From positions 186,001 through 250,000 of the forward strand of contig JAMZAV010001718.1 of assembly GCA_024449915.1 (NCBI GenBank): 64,000 nt of DNA, given 5' to 3'. Both the position numbers and the translations under genes were made by a program. The notes beneath the pieces are model-generated. The model did not search any database and was not told the origin of the DNA. It saw only the letters and a program-made list of their open reading frames with translations. This document shows positions 45,701 through 54,863 of this stretch, piece by piece. The stretch comes from Sweltsa coloradensis (taxonomy: Eukaryota; Arthropoda; Insecta; Plecoptera; Chloroperlidae). Numbering within the stretch: position 1 is the stretch's first letter; the number at the start of each line of letters is the position of its first letter.

Positions 45701-46863
45701 GAAAGTTCGGCTAACCTAACGCAAGTAGTTTTGTAAAACAAGTCCATACCAGAAGAAGTTCCAAATACTGTAGGTAGGCCTATAGGCCCAAAGATGAATC
45801 AGGCAACATAAAAAAAAATACCTAGGCTACCGGTAGGCCTACTGATTTTTCAAATGTTGTACCTAGGTATTAAGTACCGTAAGCCTACTTTAGTACAGTA
45901 TTGTAAGGGGTAATTACAACATCACATACCTTTCTCCATACAACAAAGACTTGGTCGGCCTAGGTGTCTGCTGTGGATGTGTTTTTCAGCAGGATTTTGT
46001 TGTTTGAAGTACATACACAGCCAATCAACACAGTCGGCAGCATGTTCTTTGATAGCTTCACTGCAATACTGAGGTTTGTTAATGAGGCAGATAGATTGGC
46101 TAGATTGAAAACAAGCAAGAAATGAATTGGCCTACCGGTACTTTGGCAAATTGGCAATGGGCCTGGCCTACATAAAATATGGTATGTCTGCATACACACT
46201 AGGCCTAGGCCGGCCTAGTGTGTATGTGCAGTGCCTTGTAATGGTATAGGCCTAGTAGGATGAGTAGGATATATCCTACTCATCCTACTATACCATTACA
46301 AGGCACTGTGCATTGACAATAAAACCAGCCATTGTGTAGGCAAACCCAGTATTATCTTTGGGTTTGTATTATCACACAAACGTCATAATGGCAAGACCTA
46401 ACTCAAATTGTCTTCTGAATGATAAACGTAAGGGCCGAACCAGTTTCACCTTTGTGTAGGCCTAGCCTATCCAATCCCTTTATTCAATGGTTTGTTTCAC
46501 ATTTCAAACAAAAGAACCGTTTTCCTAGTCCTAGGGCTAGATTAATATCTAGCAATAGCTTTTTGTAGGCCTAATCTCTGGAGTTCATACACAAAGACAA
46601 AAGGAATTAGGCTAGGCCTAGGCTTAGGCTAGATGAAACAAGTTTTTGAGGTTATGTTACCAACTTGGTAGGCCTAGGCCTAGGGCAAGGATTCTATTAT
46701 AATGCGTAGACCAACAACTAGGGCTTAGCGTTACCTAAAACATAAGTAGATCCTCTCGCCTAATAAAACTTGACCAGACTCACCTTAAACTTGGGTAAAA
46801 GTTTACATCTGTAATCGTTGGGCATTGGGACAGAGAATGTACGCCCCTTGTGCAAATGGTCAT
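42414..46863 (-). CDS. MGMT: Methylated-DNA--protein-cysteine methyltransferase (MGMT), four exons
   Basis: This is a suicide DNA-repair protein that moves alkyl groups from O6 of guanine to its own cysteine. CDS exons (minus): 46863-46784, 46060-45930, 43301-43197, 42607-42414; phases 2, 1 and 1 fit at every junction. The product has 169 residues, ending QNCVVQKR. The active site P-C-H-R-V has Cys126. Other family residues are in register: Tyr95 (ITYGSLA), the arginine finger Arg109 in GAARAVG, Asn118 in SQNPF and the GNY turn (137-139). The N-terminal part (exons 1-2) shows the weaker 'HAADCVDWL..YF' region expected before the catalytic domain. Exon 1 rests on splice phase and ATG only. The introns carry a Helitron-like fragment, a 937-bp MITE and smaller MITEs, but the frame is intact, so the gene is probably functional. 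Confidence 0.93.
42700..42905 (+). mobile_element. Helitron-like family B, 5' fragment
   Basis: TTGGATGAGCGAAGCGAAG, then 'acttcaatttcaaccgaccc' and a T run of over 35 bases. It is cut off after 'cttgcacgtttttgg'. It lies in MGMT intron 3. Confidence 0.75.
43197..43301 (-). CDS. MGMT: MGMT exon 3
   Basis: Acceptor ttaaag|GT, donor CCTG|gttagt. It encodes 'DASFRESVWLTLADNVGPG' and 'KTITYGSLAVL', the start of the DNA-binding helix-turn-helix domain. Confidence 0.92.
43376..44312. mobile_element. MITE with TA target site and repeated internal motif
   Basis: The ends are CCGTGAAACGGGGTGACTCG and its complement, flanked by TA at 43374-43375 and 44313-44314. The terminal motif 'gtgactcgggaca' recurs internally at 43560-43572 and near 43617. 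It has TA sites as in Tc1/mariner-class elements, but no transposase is seen. It lies in MGMT intron 2. Confidence 0.85.
44315..45540. other. MGMT intron 2 remainder, GGCCTA-rich
   Basis: There are no element ends except those listed separately. Many short GGCCTA/TAGGCC words are scattered here, at far more than the frequency expected for AT-rich DNA. Confidence 0.35.
45545..45765. mobile_element. MITE related to the one at 62610
   Basis: 'cttcttcggttggtatggac' at the left is matched inversely by 'gtccataccagaagaag' at the right. The centre ('ggatttcgggtgcgctctta', 'cctagaactagcgcggc') is shared with 62688-62750. Confidence 0.7.
45930..46060 (-). CDS. MGMT: MGMT exon 2
   Basis: Acceptor tattgcag|T, donor AAAG|gtatgt. 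It encodes 'EAIKEHAADCVDWLCMYF' and leads into the linker 'RPSLCCMEKG'. Confidence 0.85.
46186..46312. repeat. Nested palindromes
   Basis: An outer palindrome 'gcatacacactaggcc..ggcctagtgtgtatg' (46190-46226) is followed by a longer one centred at about 46270, with arms 'agtgccttgtaatggtata' and 'taggatgagtaggata' and their complements. Arm length is about 38 bp. Confidence 0.85.
46784..46863 (-). CDS. MGMT: MGMT exon 1
   Basis: ATG at 46863, 26 codons plus two bases, donor TTTAAG|gtgagt. It joins exon 2 in phase to give 'YPSLSEAIKEHAA'. The start could lie elsewhere, since this part is poorly conserved. Confidence 0.7.
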
Positions 46864-47274
46864 GACAATGTTTCCTAAAGGGGAACTGGCAACAAATCTA
46901 CTTGTTGCCTCCACACATGGTTTACTTTTCATGTTTAAATAATATTATAAAGAAATAACCCGTTGAATAATATGCCAAGAAAGAACGAGGCATGCAAGCA
47001 AGCTGCTTTGGCGGCAGCCACTTGTTGACACCTAGATCTTCTTCTTCGCGGCCACTCAAATGTGCACGTTCTATCGGCCAGATTATTTAGAAACGTCATA
47101 TAACATCAAAACATTAAATATTTAAAAATATCTGCTGGGATTGAATAAAGTCAAAGGCCTCTGCTTGCCGGAGTTGTACTTATGTCTATCCTACAACCAA
47201 GAGACCATAGTTTAATTCCTGGTTGGGGTTTTATTTTATGGAACAATTTCAAATTAGCAATAAAAATTTAAAAA
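46864..47274. other. 5' flank of MGMT, with a weak tRNA-like stretch
   Basis: No TATA box is evident upstream of exon 1. Around 47180-47240, 'accaagagaccatagtttaattcctggttgggg' style sequence resembles an old tRNA-derived head. Confidence 0.3.
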
Positions 47275-47870
47275 GTAGACGAGGGAGCGTAGCCAAAGAT
47301 TAGTGTCTTCCTCGCGATTATGTTGTCCGTAAAATGTCGGTTTGTTCGATCCTATATGGCTGAACAGGAATTAAGCTGAAATTTTAAACAGACATCCGTG
47401 CCATGACAAGGGGTCCAAGTTTTGAAAACTTACGTTTGCAGTCGCCTCTGAAAACGAGTGACTTGGAGGCCGTGGGTGGAAACGTACGTTTCAAACTGTA
47501 CGTTGTGATTTGAAAACTTGCATTCAGCTCAAAACGTACGTTTTGGTTGTCACGTGATCCTTCAAGTCACTCTAGGCGTATTTCGATTGGTTGGGGGCTG
47601 TTTTACATTCACCAATCTTCGACTTGCATTTTACTCAAGTCACCAAAACGAGGTGGGATAGGTTTACGTTTTGCCGGTGGCTTCGAACGCATTTTTTAAA
47701 ACTTGGGTCCCAATGTACTTAGAAATGCTAGCAAAATGAATAAAATCTGTTGCAATTTAAACCTACAAGAAATAATAAATTGAAAACCTGTAGGATTTAA
47801 TTTAACGACAATGCCTTTGTTCAAGAAGAAAGCATTTTTAACAAATCATGTTTTTGAATGATAAGATAAG
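47275..47870 (+). mobile_element. Helitron-like family C remnant with a nested MITE
   Basis: Sequence around 47275-47405 and 47714-47830 matches the complement of 52140-52400 ('aaattttaaacagacatccg', 'acaagaaataataaattgaa'). It is split by the 47409-47713 element. Confidence 0.6.
47409..47713. mobile_element. MITE nested in the family C remnant
   Basis: The ends GGGTCCAAGTTTTGAAAA and, complemented, GGGACCCAAGTTTTAAAAA form an imperfect inverted repeat. The interior has several 'cttacgttt'/'aaacgtacg' motifs. Confidence 0.65.
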
Positions 47871-48025
47871 ATAAGATTTATTCTTCAAATAGACAATTTT
47901 ACAATTAGTCCAAATCTCTACAGAGATGTGCGAAGAGTGGTACGCTCAAGGTTCCCCATAATTCCGCTTGGAGATAGAGTAAACCTTGCAATATTTACAT
48001 GTATTTCGTACTGGCATTTCAAAAC
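47862..48025 (-). mobile_element. Retroelement 3' tail
   Basis: On the minus strand the sequence 'gccagtacgaaatac..ttgcaaggtttact' matches 51405-51440 and ends in AATAAA and an (ATCTT)n tail, as LINE or SINE 3' ends do. Confidence 0.6.
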
Positions 48026-48580
48026 TTTTAATAATTATTCTATAATTACAAAGTTTTTTTCAAAAGTCAAAGGTGAGCAGTGAGAGGCGAGTGAGAGAGA
48101 GGTGACATTAAGTACGGTAGCGGTACCTATGAAACACTAAAGGGAGTTATCAATGAAACAACCACTATTTACAATAATTAAGAATTTTACCTTTTAATCA
48201 CTGTCTAAAACCAGACCAGCTTGGTTGATAAAGACATACAATATAAAATATTAATAAATAATTAAAAGTGAACCTTAGTATAAATCAGAAAGAATCACAC
48301 AAATAATATACGTACCGTATAAGTAGCATTACAGTTTGAGTAAATATGCTAGACTTGGTACAATACAATACAATACAATACATTTTGTAGAGACAAAATA
48401 TGTAGATAATACTGGTCTTATATTATATTCCTTCCTAGTAAAATAGATACAGAGTTCATACAGTAAAGCAACAGGTACAGATCTATGCGGGAGCCTCTGG
48501 GCAGAGTTTGTTCTTTGTTTTAGAGTAACCGTGAGGAACACATCTTGATCTTGCCAACAAGAGTAAGGTGGAATCAATAG
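48026..48580. other. Intergenic with an (ATACA)n run
   Basis: A short pentanucleotide run lies at 48360-48380. On the minus strand it may be another retroelement tail. The open frame at 48329-48577 is not recognisable. Confidence 0.4.
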
Positions 48581-48582
48581 TA

Positions 48583-48724
48583 GGTTCGTTTGTTCGCATA
48601 CACTAATGTGAGAGTGTTTACACTGGCTTGTTTGTTTGCTTCAGTGTAACAATCTCTGGCAGTACACCAACTAGCCCAATAGCCAGTGTAAAGTCCTTAC
48701 CCTAGGTCTGCGAACAAACAGACC
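48583..48724. mobile_element. Small MITE
   Basis: GGTTCGTTTGTTCGCA and, complemented, GGTCTGTTTGTTCGCA, each next to a TA. A second internal pair, 'ttacactggct' and 'agccagtgtaa', extends the foldback. Confidence 0.7.
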
Positions 48725-49076
48725 TAATATCTCCTCGCTGAAACGCAACGTCATTTGTTACTGCCGCTCACGGAGAAAGTGATACAAGCATTTAGGTACA
48801 AATCACCAGCACTCGAGTTGACTTGGACTTGCCCATTAGCCAACAATTGTGTTGATGGTAGAACTAGGCATATACAGTATGTTTGCGTAAGTGTTTATAA
48901 TTGATAATGTAAAAACACTTAAAACAACTAGTATTCAATATTCAAATTTTGACCAGTTATGGAAGAACTAAACAAATATCAATGTATAACTTTACCATTT
49001 CACATTCACAGAACACTTGTCACTTGTTACAGCTACGTAATATAAATACCGTAATTATCAGTCATCCGTTCGTTAA

Positions 49077-49804
49077 CCTATCCGCACCACCGCCCCAAAA
49101 CGCTAGCGCACCCATGGAAACCGCGCACTTCTGCCCTCTGCACAACGAAGTTGCAGCGTAGTGCAGTAAGTACCGGTACAACGTTTACGTAATCAACATC
49201 ATCACTGTCACTATTACTTATTATTACCGTAGCATTATTTCTAGGCCTAGGTCTGTTCACAACCAACAACACACGAATTTGTGGGGCTATGAGTACGACC
49301 CTGGCGATCGTGATCACGCCCATTCCTAACCTCACTGTTACTCCCACGCACACCAACGCACATTTCTTCTTCGCTGTCACTTTCACTGACTATATCTGCA
49401 CCAGTTCTACGCATACAATTAAAATCACAATCTTTACCATCACTATCACTGAAATCTGATCCAAGAACATAAAAAAATTGACTGATTTTGGATTGTTTTT
49501 GCCGAGAACGACGCTTTGGTTGATCCGAATCCGCCATTATTGACAGTAGACTGGCGTGTAAGTTTCACGTCTATAACAAAGTCGATTGTAGCTTCACGTT
49601 TTTGCCGTTAGAGTACCAAAGAACACCACTAGATGTCACTACATGCTTGACGTGGGAAATGCAACAAAAAGTACAACAATTGGCCTATAGGGGCTGATAC
49701 TATGCAGTTTGAATGGAAGCATGCGTAAATGCGGACCAGTCCGCTTATGGCTTCCGTGGCCAGGCTATGATTCGCGGACTAGTCCGCTTATGGGTGCAGA
49801 TGGG
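49077..49804 (-). mobile_element. piggyBac-like element, internally deleted
   Basis: TTAA lies directly outside both ends (49073-49076 and 49805-49808). The termini CCTATCCGCACC and, complemented, CCCATCTGCACC agree at 10 of 12 positions. This end type and TTAA site are those of the piggyBac superfamily. Near the right end lies the palindrome GCGGACTAGTCCGC and a near copy, GCGGACCAGTCCGC. Read on the minus strand, one reading frame starts about 270 bp inside the right end. Confidence 0.82.
49247..49537 (-). CDS. Putative N-terminal fragment of a piggyBac-like transposase
   Basis: The 96-codon frame lies inside the TTAA-flanked element and starts ATGGCGGATTCGGAT. The product begins with a basic stretch (KRRSRQKQSK), then QSKISQFF, then acidic Ser/Asp/Glu runs (SDFSDSDG, SESDSEEE). 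Acidic N-termini are common in piggyBac transposases, but the catalytic DDD domain is absent, so the product cannot be an active transposase. QSKISQFF fits the PCNA-binding PIP-box pattern Q-x-x-[ILM]-x-x-[FY]-[FY]. I cannot match it to a particular protein. The assignment rests on its position in the element. Confidence 0.5.
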   Translation of the reverse strand: MADSDQPKRRSRQKQSKISQFFYVLGSDFSDSDGKDCDFNCMRRTGADIVSESDSEEEMCVGVRGSNSEVRNGRDHDRQGRTHSPTNSCVVGCEQT

Positions 49805-49809
49805 TTAAC

Positions 49810-50477
49810 TTACTGTATTTACTCGATTATAGGCCGCTATCGAGTAATGGCCCCACCTCTAAGCTAACAAATACTTATTATCTAACACAATAAAGATGTA
49901 AAATTGATATATGCATATGGTCAAGTAAATTGACATGCCAAAACATGTCAGTGGAATCGCAAATAATATTGTTCAATGTTCAATGAGCGCTTCTACTCTT
50001 ATCACTTATCAATCAGTTATCATTCACTCTTCTATTTAGGCCAGCAAACACTTTGAATATCGAGTTTGCAAGTCTTTATTTGAGTTAAGCTTACAAAAAC
50101 CAATTAGTATATATTTAGTAGGTTTATGTAAGTAGTAGTACATTATTTGAATTTCAAATTGACACTTTAAAAAATCAGCTAGGTAGGAATTGGTATTTCT
50201 TCAGATTTTTAGTTTCACCTTGAACAATTACATAATACTAGTATTAGTTTAGGGGTCCAGGTGATATCTTATTTTTTGTGAATTGTGTATTTAAAATTCC
50301 AAATTGTGTTTTATTTCAATTCAAGTCATACTCACTGATAGTAATTTATGGGAAACCCGTTATCAATTCATCAAAATTGTCAACTCTTTGTTAATGTTTT
50401 AAAGACACGGTGCGTTACACTCAAATAAGTAGGTAGCAAATTAATAGAGTGTGACTGTGTGAGGAATTAGATTGTAG
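49810..50477. other. Intergenic, nothing recognised
   Basis: AT-rich DNA without element ends between the piggyBac-like and hAT insertions. Confidence 0.35.
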
Positions 50478-50941
50478 GTCCTGACTAGTGATGTAAAATG
50501 CTCGAGCATTTTCTTTTGAAGAATATTCTCAAGAATATTCTCGAGCACGAGCATTTTCCGAGCATATTCTAAAAACTTCATATTAGCGTAATAAACTGTC
50601 TTACAAACACAATTAGATAATTTTTTCATTTTATTTGAAATTGTAATGTAGGTACCATATTTCATGTTACTTGAACTTTCTCTTAATCTGATTAGAGAAT
50701 TGTGAATTTTGAATGGGCTACTACTTGCGAGTTACAAGTTTCGGTCTTGTCTAGTCTAATTGGAATATGTTTGTAGCTTGGTGATTGTGTTCCGATATAG
50801 GAAATTAGGGAATAATAATTCAAAAAAACAAGAACTAGGTCTGTACTCAAATAACAAAAGGCTTATGCATTATAATTCTTGAAAAAAAATTAAGTAGGCC
50901 TAGGCCTACAAGTAGTATTTTTACCGGGGTATTACATTAAA

Positions 50942-52402
50942 CTAGGGAAACGCCAAAGTCGTTGTTAAACGAGTGAGTGAGCCATGTGTTAAGTACCCGA
51001 TTACATTACTTTTCTTCCCCTACCTTGGGCCTACCTAGCCTATCATAGGCTAGAGAGGCGCATTATGACCTTACAGTTGACGCGCCCGTCCCCGTATACC
51101 AACTAAACTTTAAAAACTATTATTTATACGAATATAATTATCAAACTTAAATGCAAATGTTCCCGGGTACTCACCACATGACTCGCTCACTCGTCTCACT
51201 ACGACTTTGGCGTTTCCCTATAGTCTAGTTGGCTAAGGCGCCCTTGTAGCCGAAATGTGAAAGAAATGAGTTCAATTCCCTGGTCGGGAAAGATTTTGTA
51301 ATTTCTAGATTGTATTTCAAAAATAATTGAACATGATTTGAAATGCATAATATAACGCAGTGTTGTCCATCATCTGTGGCAATAGGGCCTACTATGGTAA
51401 ACATAGCCAGTACGAAATACGTGAAAATATTGCAAGGTTTACTCAATCTACGAGCGAATTTTGTGGGTACCTTGACGTGCAACATTCGACAGACCTTGCA
51501 TGGGCACGGCATTTCACGGCCAGGCGAATAATAAACAAAAATATATTTTCAAAATCTAAAACATTGTACCCGATTACATTACTTTTCTTCCCCCTACCTT
51601 AGGCCTACCTAGCCTATCATAGGCTAGAGAGGCGCATTATGACCTTACAGTTGACGCGCCCGTCCCCGTATGCCAACTAAACTTTAAAAAACTATTATTT
51701 ATACGAATATAATTATCAAACTTAAATGCATATGTTCCCGGGTACTCACCACATGACTCTCTCACTCGTCTAACTACGACTTTGGCGTTTCCCTGGTCTA
51801 GTTGGCTAAAGCGCCCTTATAGCCGAAATATGGGAGACGTGGGTTCAATCCCCTGGTCGGGAAAGATTTTGTAATTTCGAGATTGTATTTAAAAAATTAT
51901 TAAACATGTTTTGAAATGCATATAACGCAGTGAAGTCCATCATCTGTGGCAATAGGGCCTACTATGGTAAACATAGCCAGTACGAAATACGTGAAAACAT
52001 TGCAAGGTTTACTCAATCTACGAGCGGAATTTGGGGGTACTTTGACTTAAAACATTCGACAGACCTTGAATGGACACGGCATTTCACTGCCAGGTAAATA
52101 AAAAACAAAAAATATCTTTTCAAAATCTAAAACATTGTCGTTAAAATAATTTCATAACATTGGAAGTCTATTTTTCAGTTTATTATTTCTTGTATGTTTA
52201 AATCGCAATGAATCTTGCTGATTTTGTTAGCAGTTCTCAATAAACTCGTACCGGATGTCCGTTTAAAATTTCAGCGCAATCTGTTCAGCGATTCGGCTGA
52301 TTTTTAACGTACACACACACACACACGCACGCACGCAGAAAAACTATAAGGGCCGTTTAAGTCGAATGGAAATCACTACGTTCGCTACGCTCACTCGTTC
52401 AA
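50942..52402 (-). mobile_element. Helitron-like family C element, nested in hAT
   Basis: The minus-strand 3' end is CTAG at 50942-50945 with a hairpin (AACG..CGTT) and CTCACTCG just inside. The 5' end at 52402 is TTGAACGAGTGAGCGTAGCG, so its CGAGTGAG is complementary to the 3' motif. A CA/GCAC microsatellite lies at 52313-52337. The middle is a tandem duplication of 573 bp. Confidence 0.75.
50994..52139 (+). repeat. 573-bp tandem duplication containing tRNA-derived SINE cassettes
   Basis: Unit 1 (50994-51566) and unit 2 (51567-52139) are collinear and differ at scattered bases. Each holds a 'cacgactttggcgtttccct' segment joined to a tRNA-like head ('tctagttggctaa' A box, 'gttcaatyccctggtcgggaaa' with B box) at about 51222-51290 and 51802-51870. 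A body ending 'ttcaaaatctaaaacattg' follows. Confidence 0.85.
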
Positions 52403-53216
52403 TAAATACAAATCATTCGACTATTCACTGTACACACATTATTGTGTGTGTACCTTGGCCTACTGTTGTGTTGAAGCCAGAGGCCTAGAGCACAAAGTGC
52501 CTACTGGTATCTTACTACAAAAAGTGAAGTTTGGCCATAGCCTTCATAAACATTCTTAAAAAGGTGGGAAATGATATCTTTTTAAAGTTTCAACTATTTG
52601 TTAGCATTGCAGACTTTGGGAAGAAAATGCTCAAATATGCTCCGCGCATAATCTTTCAGAGAATATTCCCAGAATATTCTCATGCTCTGAGAATATTCTT
52701 TGGAGAATATTCTCGACTCACATCTCTAGTCCTGACATCTATTCAAAATCTAACATTGTAAGCTTTATTGTATTTTGAGGCGTACGTCAAATGACAACAT
52801 CTAATTCTCCCCCGTCATTTGAATTTTTGGTATTTCTTTGTTAGCGGACATCAAAACTGCGCAAAATGTTGTTTTATTGTGCAATTTGATTTGAGTTATT
52901 TATGGAATGAAACATGGACATTTGCTTTTAAAAAATCATTTTATGAAAAATTACAGAATTGTGTTTTATGGCTCAATGCAAAATTCCTGTATCCTTAAGT
53001 ATTATGTCTGCAACTAAGTTTGGAATAAATCTTGTGTCTTGTTTGACCAATTTGAGGAATAATTTTGATTTGCATCTGGAAGGCCTATATTTGTTGTACA
53101 TAATTTACAAGAACATTTAAATGTAACTTACACTATACGAGGTACATACACGAAACGATAAAAAAGAACAAACAAATATTAATAGTTCACAAAAAAGTGT
53201 CAATGCAGTTACACTA

Positions 53217-53395
53217 GTACCAACTTTCCTCAGTCGTTAATGCGAATGCAAGGGATTGAGTCCTCTTAAATAGCCCTCCGACATCCCTTCACAATTGTCC
53301 TACTCCACCTAGGTTATCCGCAATATACCTAGTTAGTCACCTGAAGAGGGTCACACCGGTTAAATCTGAAGTGTATACCCTACAGCGGACACCCT
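53217..53395 (+). mobile_element. tRNA-derived SINE, headless copy
   Basis: 'gaatgcaagggatt', 'gtcctcttaaatagccctcc' and 'cacctgaagaggg' match the complement of the 23955 SINE body. The tRNA-like head is missing. Confidence 0.65.
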
Positions 53396-54603
53396 AAAAA
53401 AAAATACTATACCAACGTCGCAAAAACTGCACTTGTACAATATAAAGTAGGTAGGTATCTTTTTTATCAATAATTATCATAAAATTAATTAATAATACAG
53501 TAACAATGTGTGTACAATGTACTATCTATGTAGATACTACATGCCAAGCTATAACAGGTTAAAAAGTGCCAGGCCTTCTTAGCATATTTTGCATGAATAC
53601 GAGCATCTAAGCTCACTAAACAAACAATGGTCGACATTCACAATTCAGTAAAGATACGTTTATCAGTAGACATATATCAGTAGACTTATACCCTCATAAT
53701 AATATTCATAATTCATCATTCATCATAATATTAGAATTTGGCAGCTTCCATCACGCCTTGAAGGTAAGCTGTTGGTTTCATCCCAACACTCCATACTCAA
53801 TAATTGGCATTCCGCATTCTATCAACATAACTCGAAGTCAAAATACAAATTTCAATCAAATCGGTACAATGAATAGTTTGCGTAGGTATAGGTAAGACCT
53901 AGATGGCTTGGATAGTTAAACCGTTAAACTAGGAACATGTTTATTCATGTTGCTAGTTTAATAATACAATGAATGAATCCTGAGGTTGCTGTCGTCATTT
54001 GCAACAAACTCTCAAATCTTCTTTCACAGTTCATCATCAGAGTTCTTTTCATTCCAAATTTTTTAACACAAACAAAAATTATTTCTTTAGATTAAATTAA
54101 TAATTTAATAAATAAACACTAAATTATTGTTGGTACATTATTGTAACAAGTACAATTGGAACACTATGATTAATGCCGAACTACTGTAGTACGGTATATT
54201 TGGCTATAATTTTTATTAGTTATTAATGGGTAGTTACAAGTTACAACTATACACTTGACTTACATTATGACGATGACAATGGAGTGTTAAATTAGCCCCA
54301 ACCGCAAGACCAGAGATTTCGTTAACACAACATTAGCACATTTAACATTTATAACCTGCTATAATACAGATTTGTTAAAACATATAAGTCAAAAAGATTT
54401 AGGTACCTAACATCCAACTTTTGTGGTTCAGACAATTGAGAGACCAATTTTAAACCCACTGCTACTATTGAGCAGTTAAAAAAATTACAATTCCAAATTT
54501 GTCTTTCTTCCATTAAGGTCATTTAGGTCAGTATACAAACTGTCCATGGTCCAAGACTAACACATAAAAGGATACGAGTACTGTGTCGATGCGGTCATCG
54601 ATC
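53396..54603. other. 3' flank of the C2orf42-like gene
   Basis: AT-rich, no further gene recognised. A small inverted repeat ('taaactaggaacatg..catgttgctagttta') lies at 53924-53960. Confidence 0.35.
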
Positions 54604-54863
54604 TTACAAGAGATGAATAACATTCGGTTCTAGCGGTTCTATGTTCGGTACTGATAGTCTTGTAATCGAGATATCCGAGTTTGGCTCCAAACGAGAAAAC
54701 GACCGATGCATAACTTCGACTGGTCGCTTCTCCAACAAACCGTTCCGTTGGTGACCGAACTCGAACCGAATACGTAATTCACCGATCTTTGTTCTGGGCA
54801 ATATGTCAGGGATCCATTCAATGAGGAACGGCGTGGGCTCCTTCTGGTCAGCATTTGTGTTGC
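54604..54863 (-). CDS. C2orf42-like last exon
   Basis: Acceptor ttcacag|GC and 85 codons to TAA. It starts '[19 protein letters not shown]'. The end of the frame is lineage-specific but has no early stop. Confidence 0.92.

Larger units (their letters stand above)
50486..52728. mobile_element. hAT-type element interrupted by a Helitron-like element
   Basis: GTCCTGAC flanks the element at 50478-50485 and 52729-52736. The termini are TAGTGATGT and, complemented, TAGAGATGT. Both ends are rich in 'gaatattctc' and 'ctcgagcatttt' motifs. About 1.46 kb of its length is a nested Helitron-like element, so the original hAT was about 780 bp. Confidence 0.85.

Noticed and set aside
48329..48577. 82-codon minus frame as a host gene
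   Set aside because: It ends in a pentanucleotide run typical of retroelement tails, and no exon-intron structure or family could be recognised.
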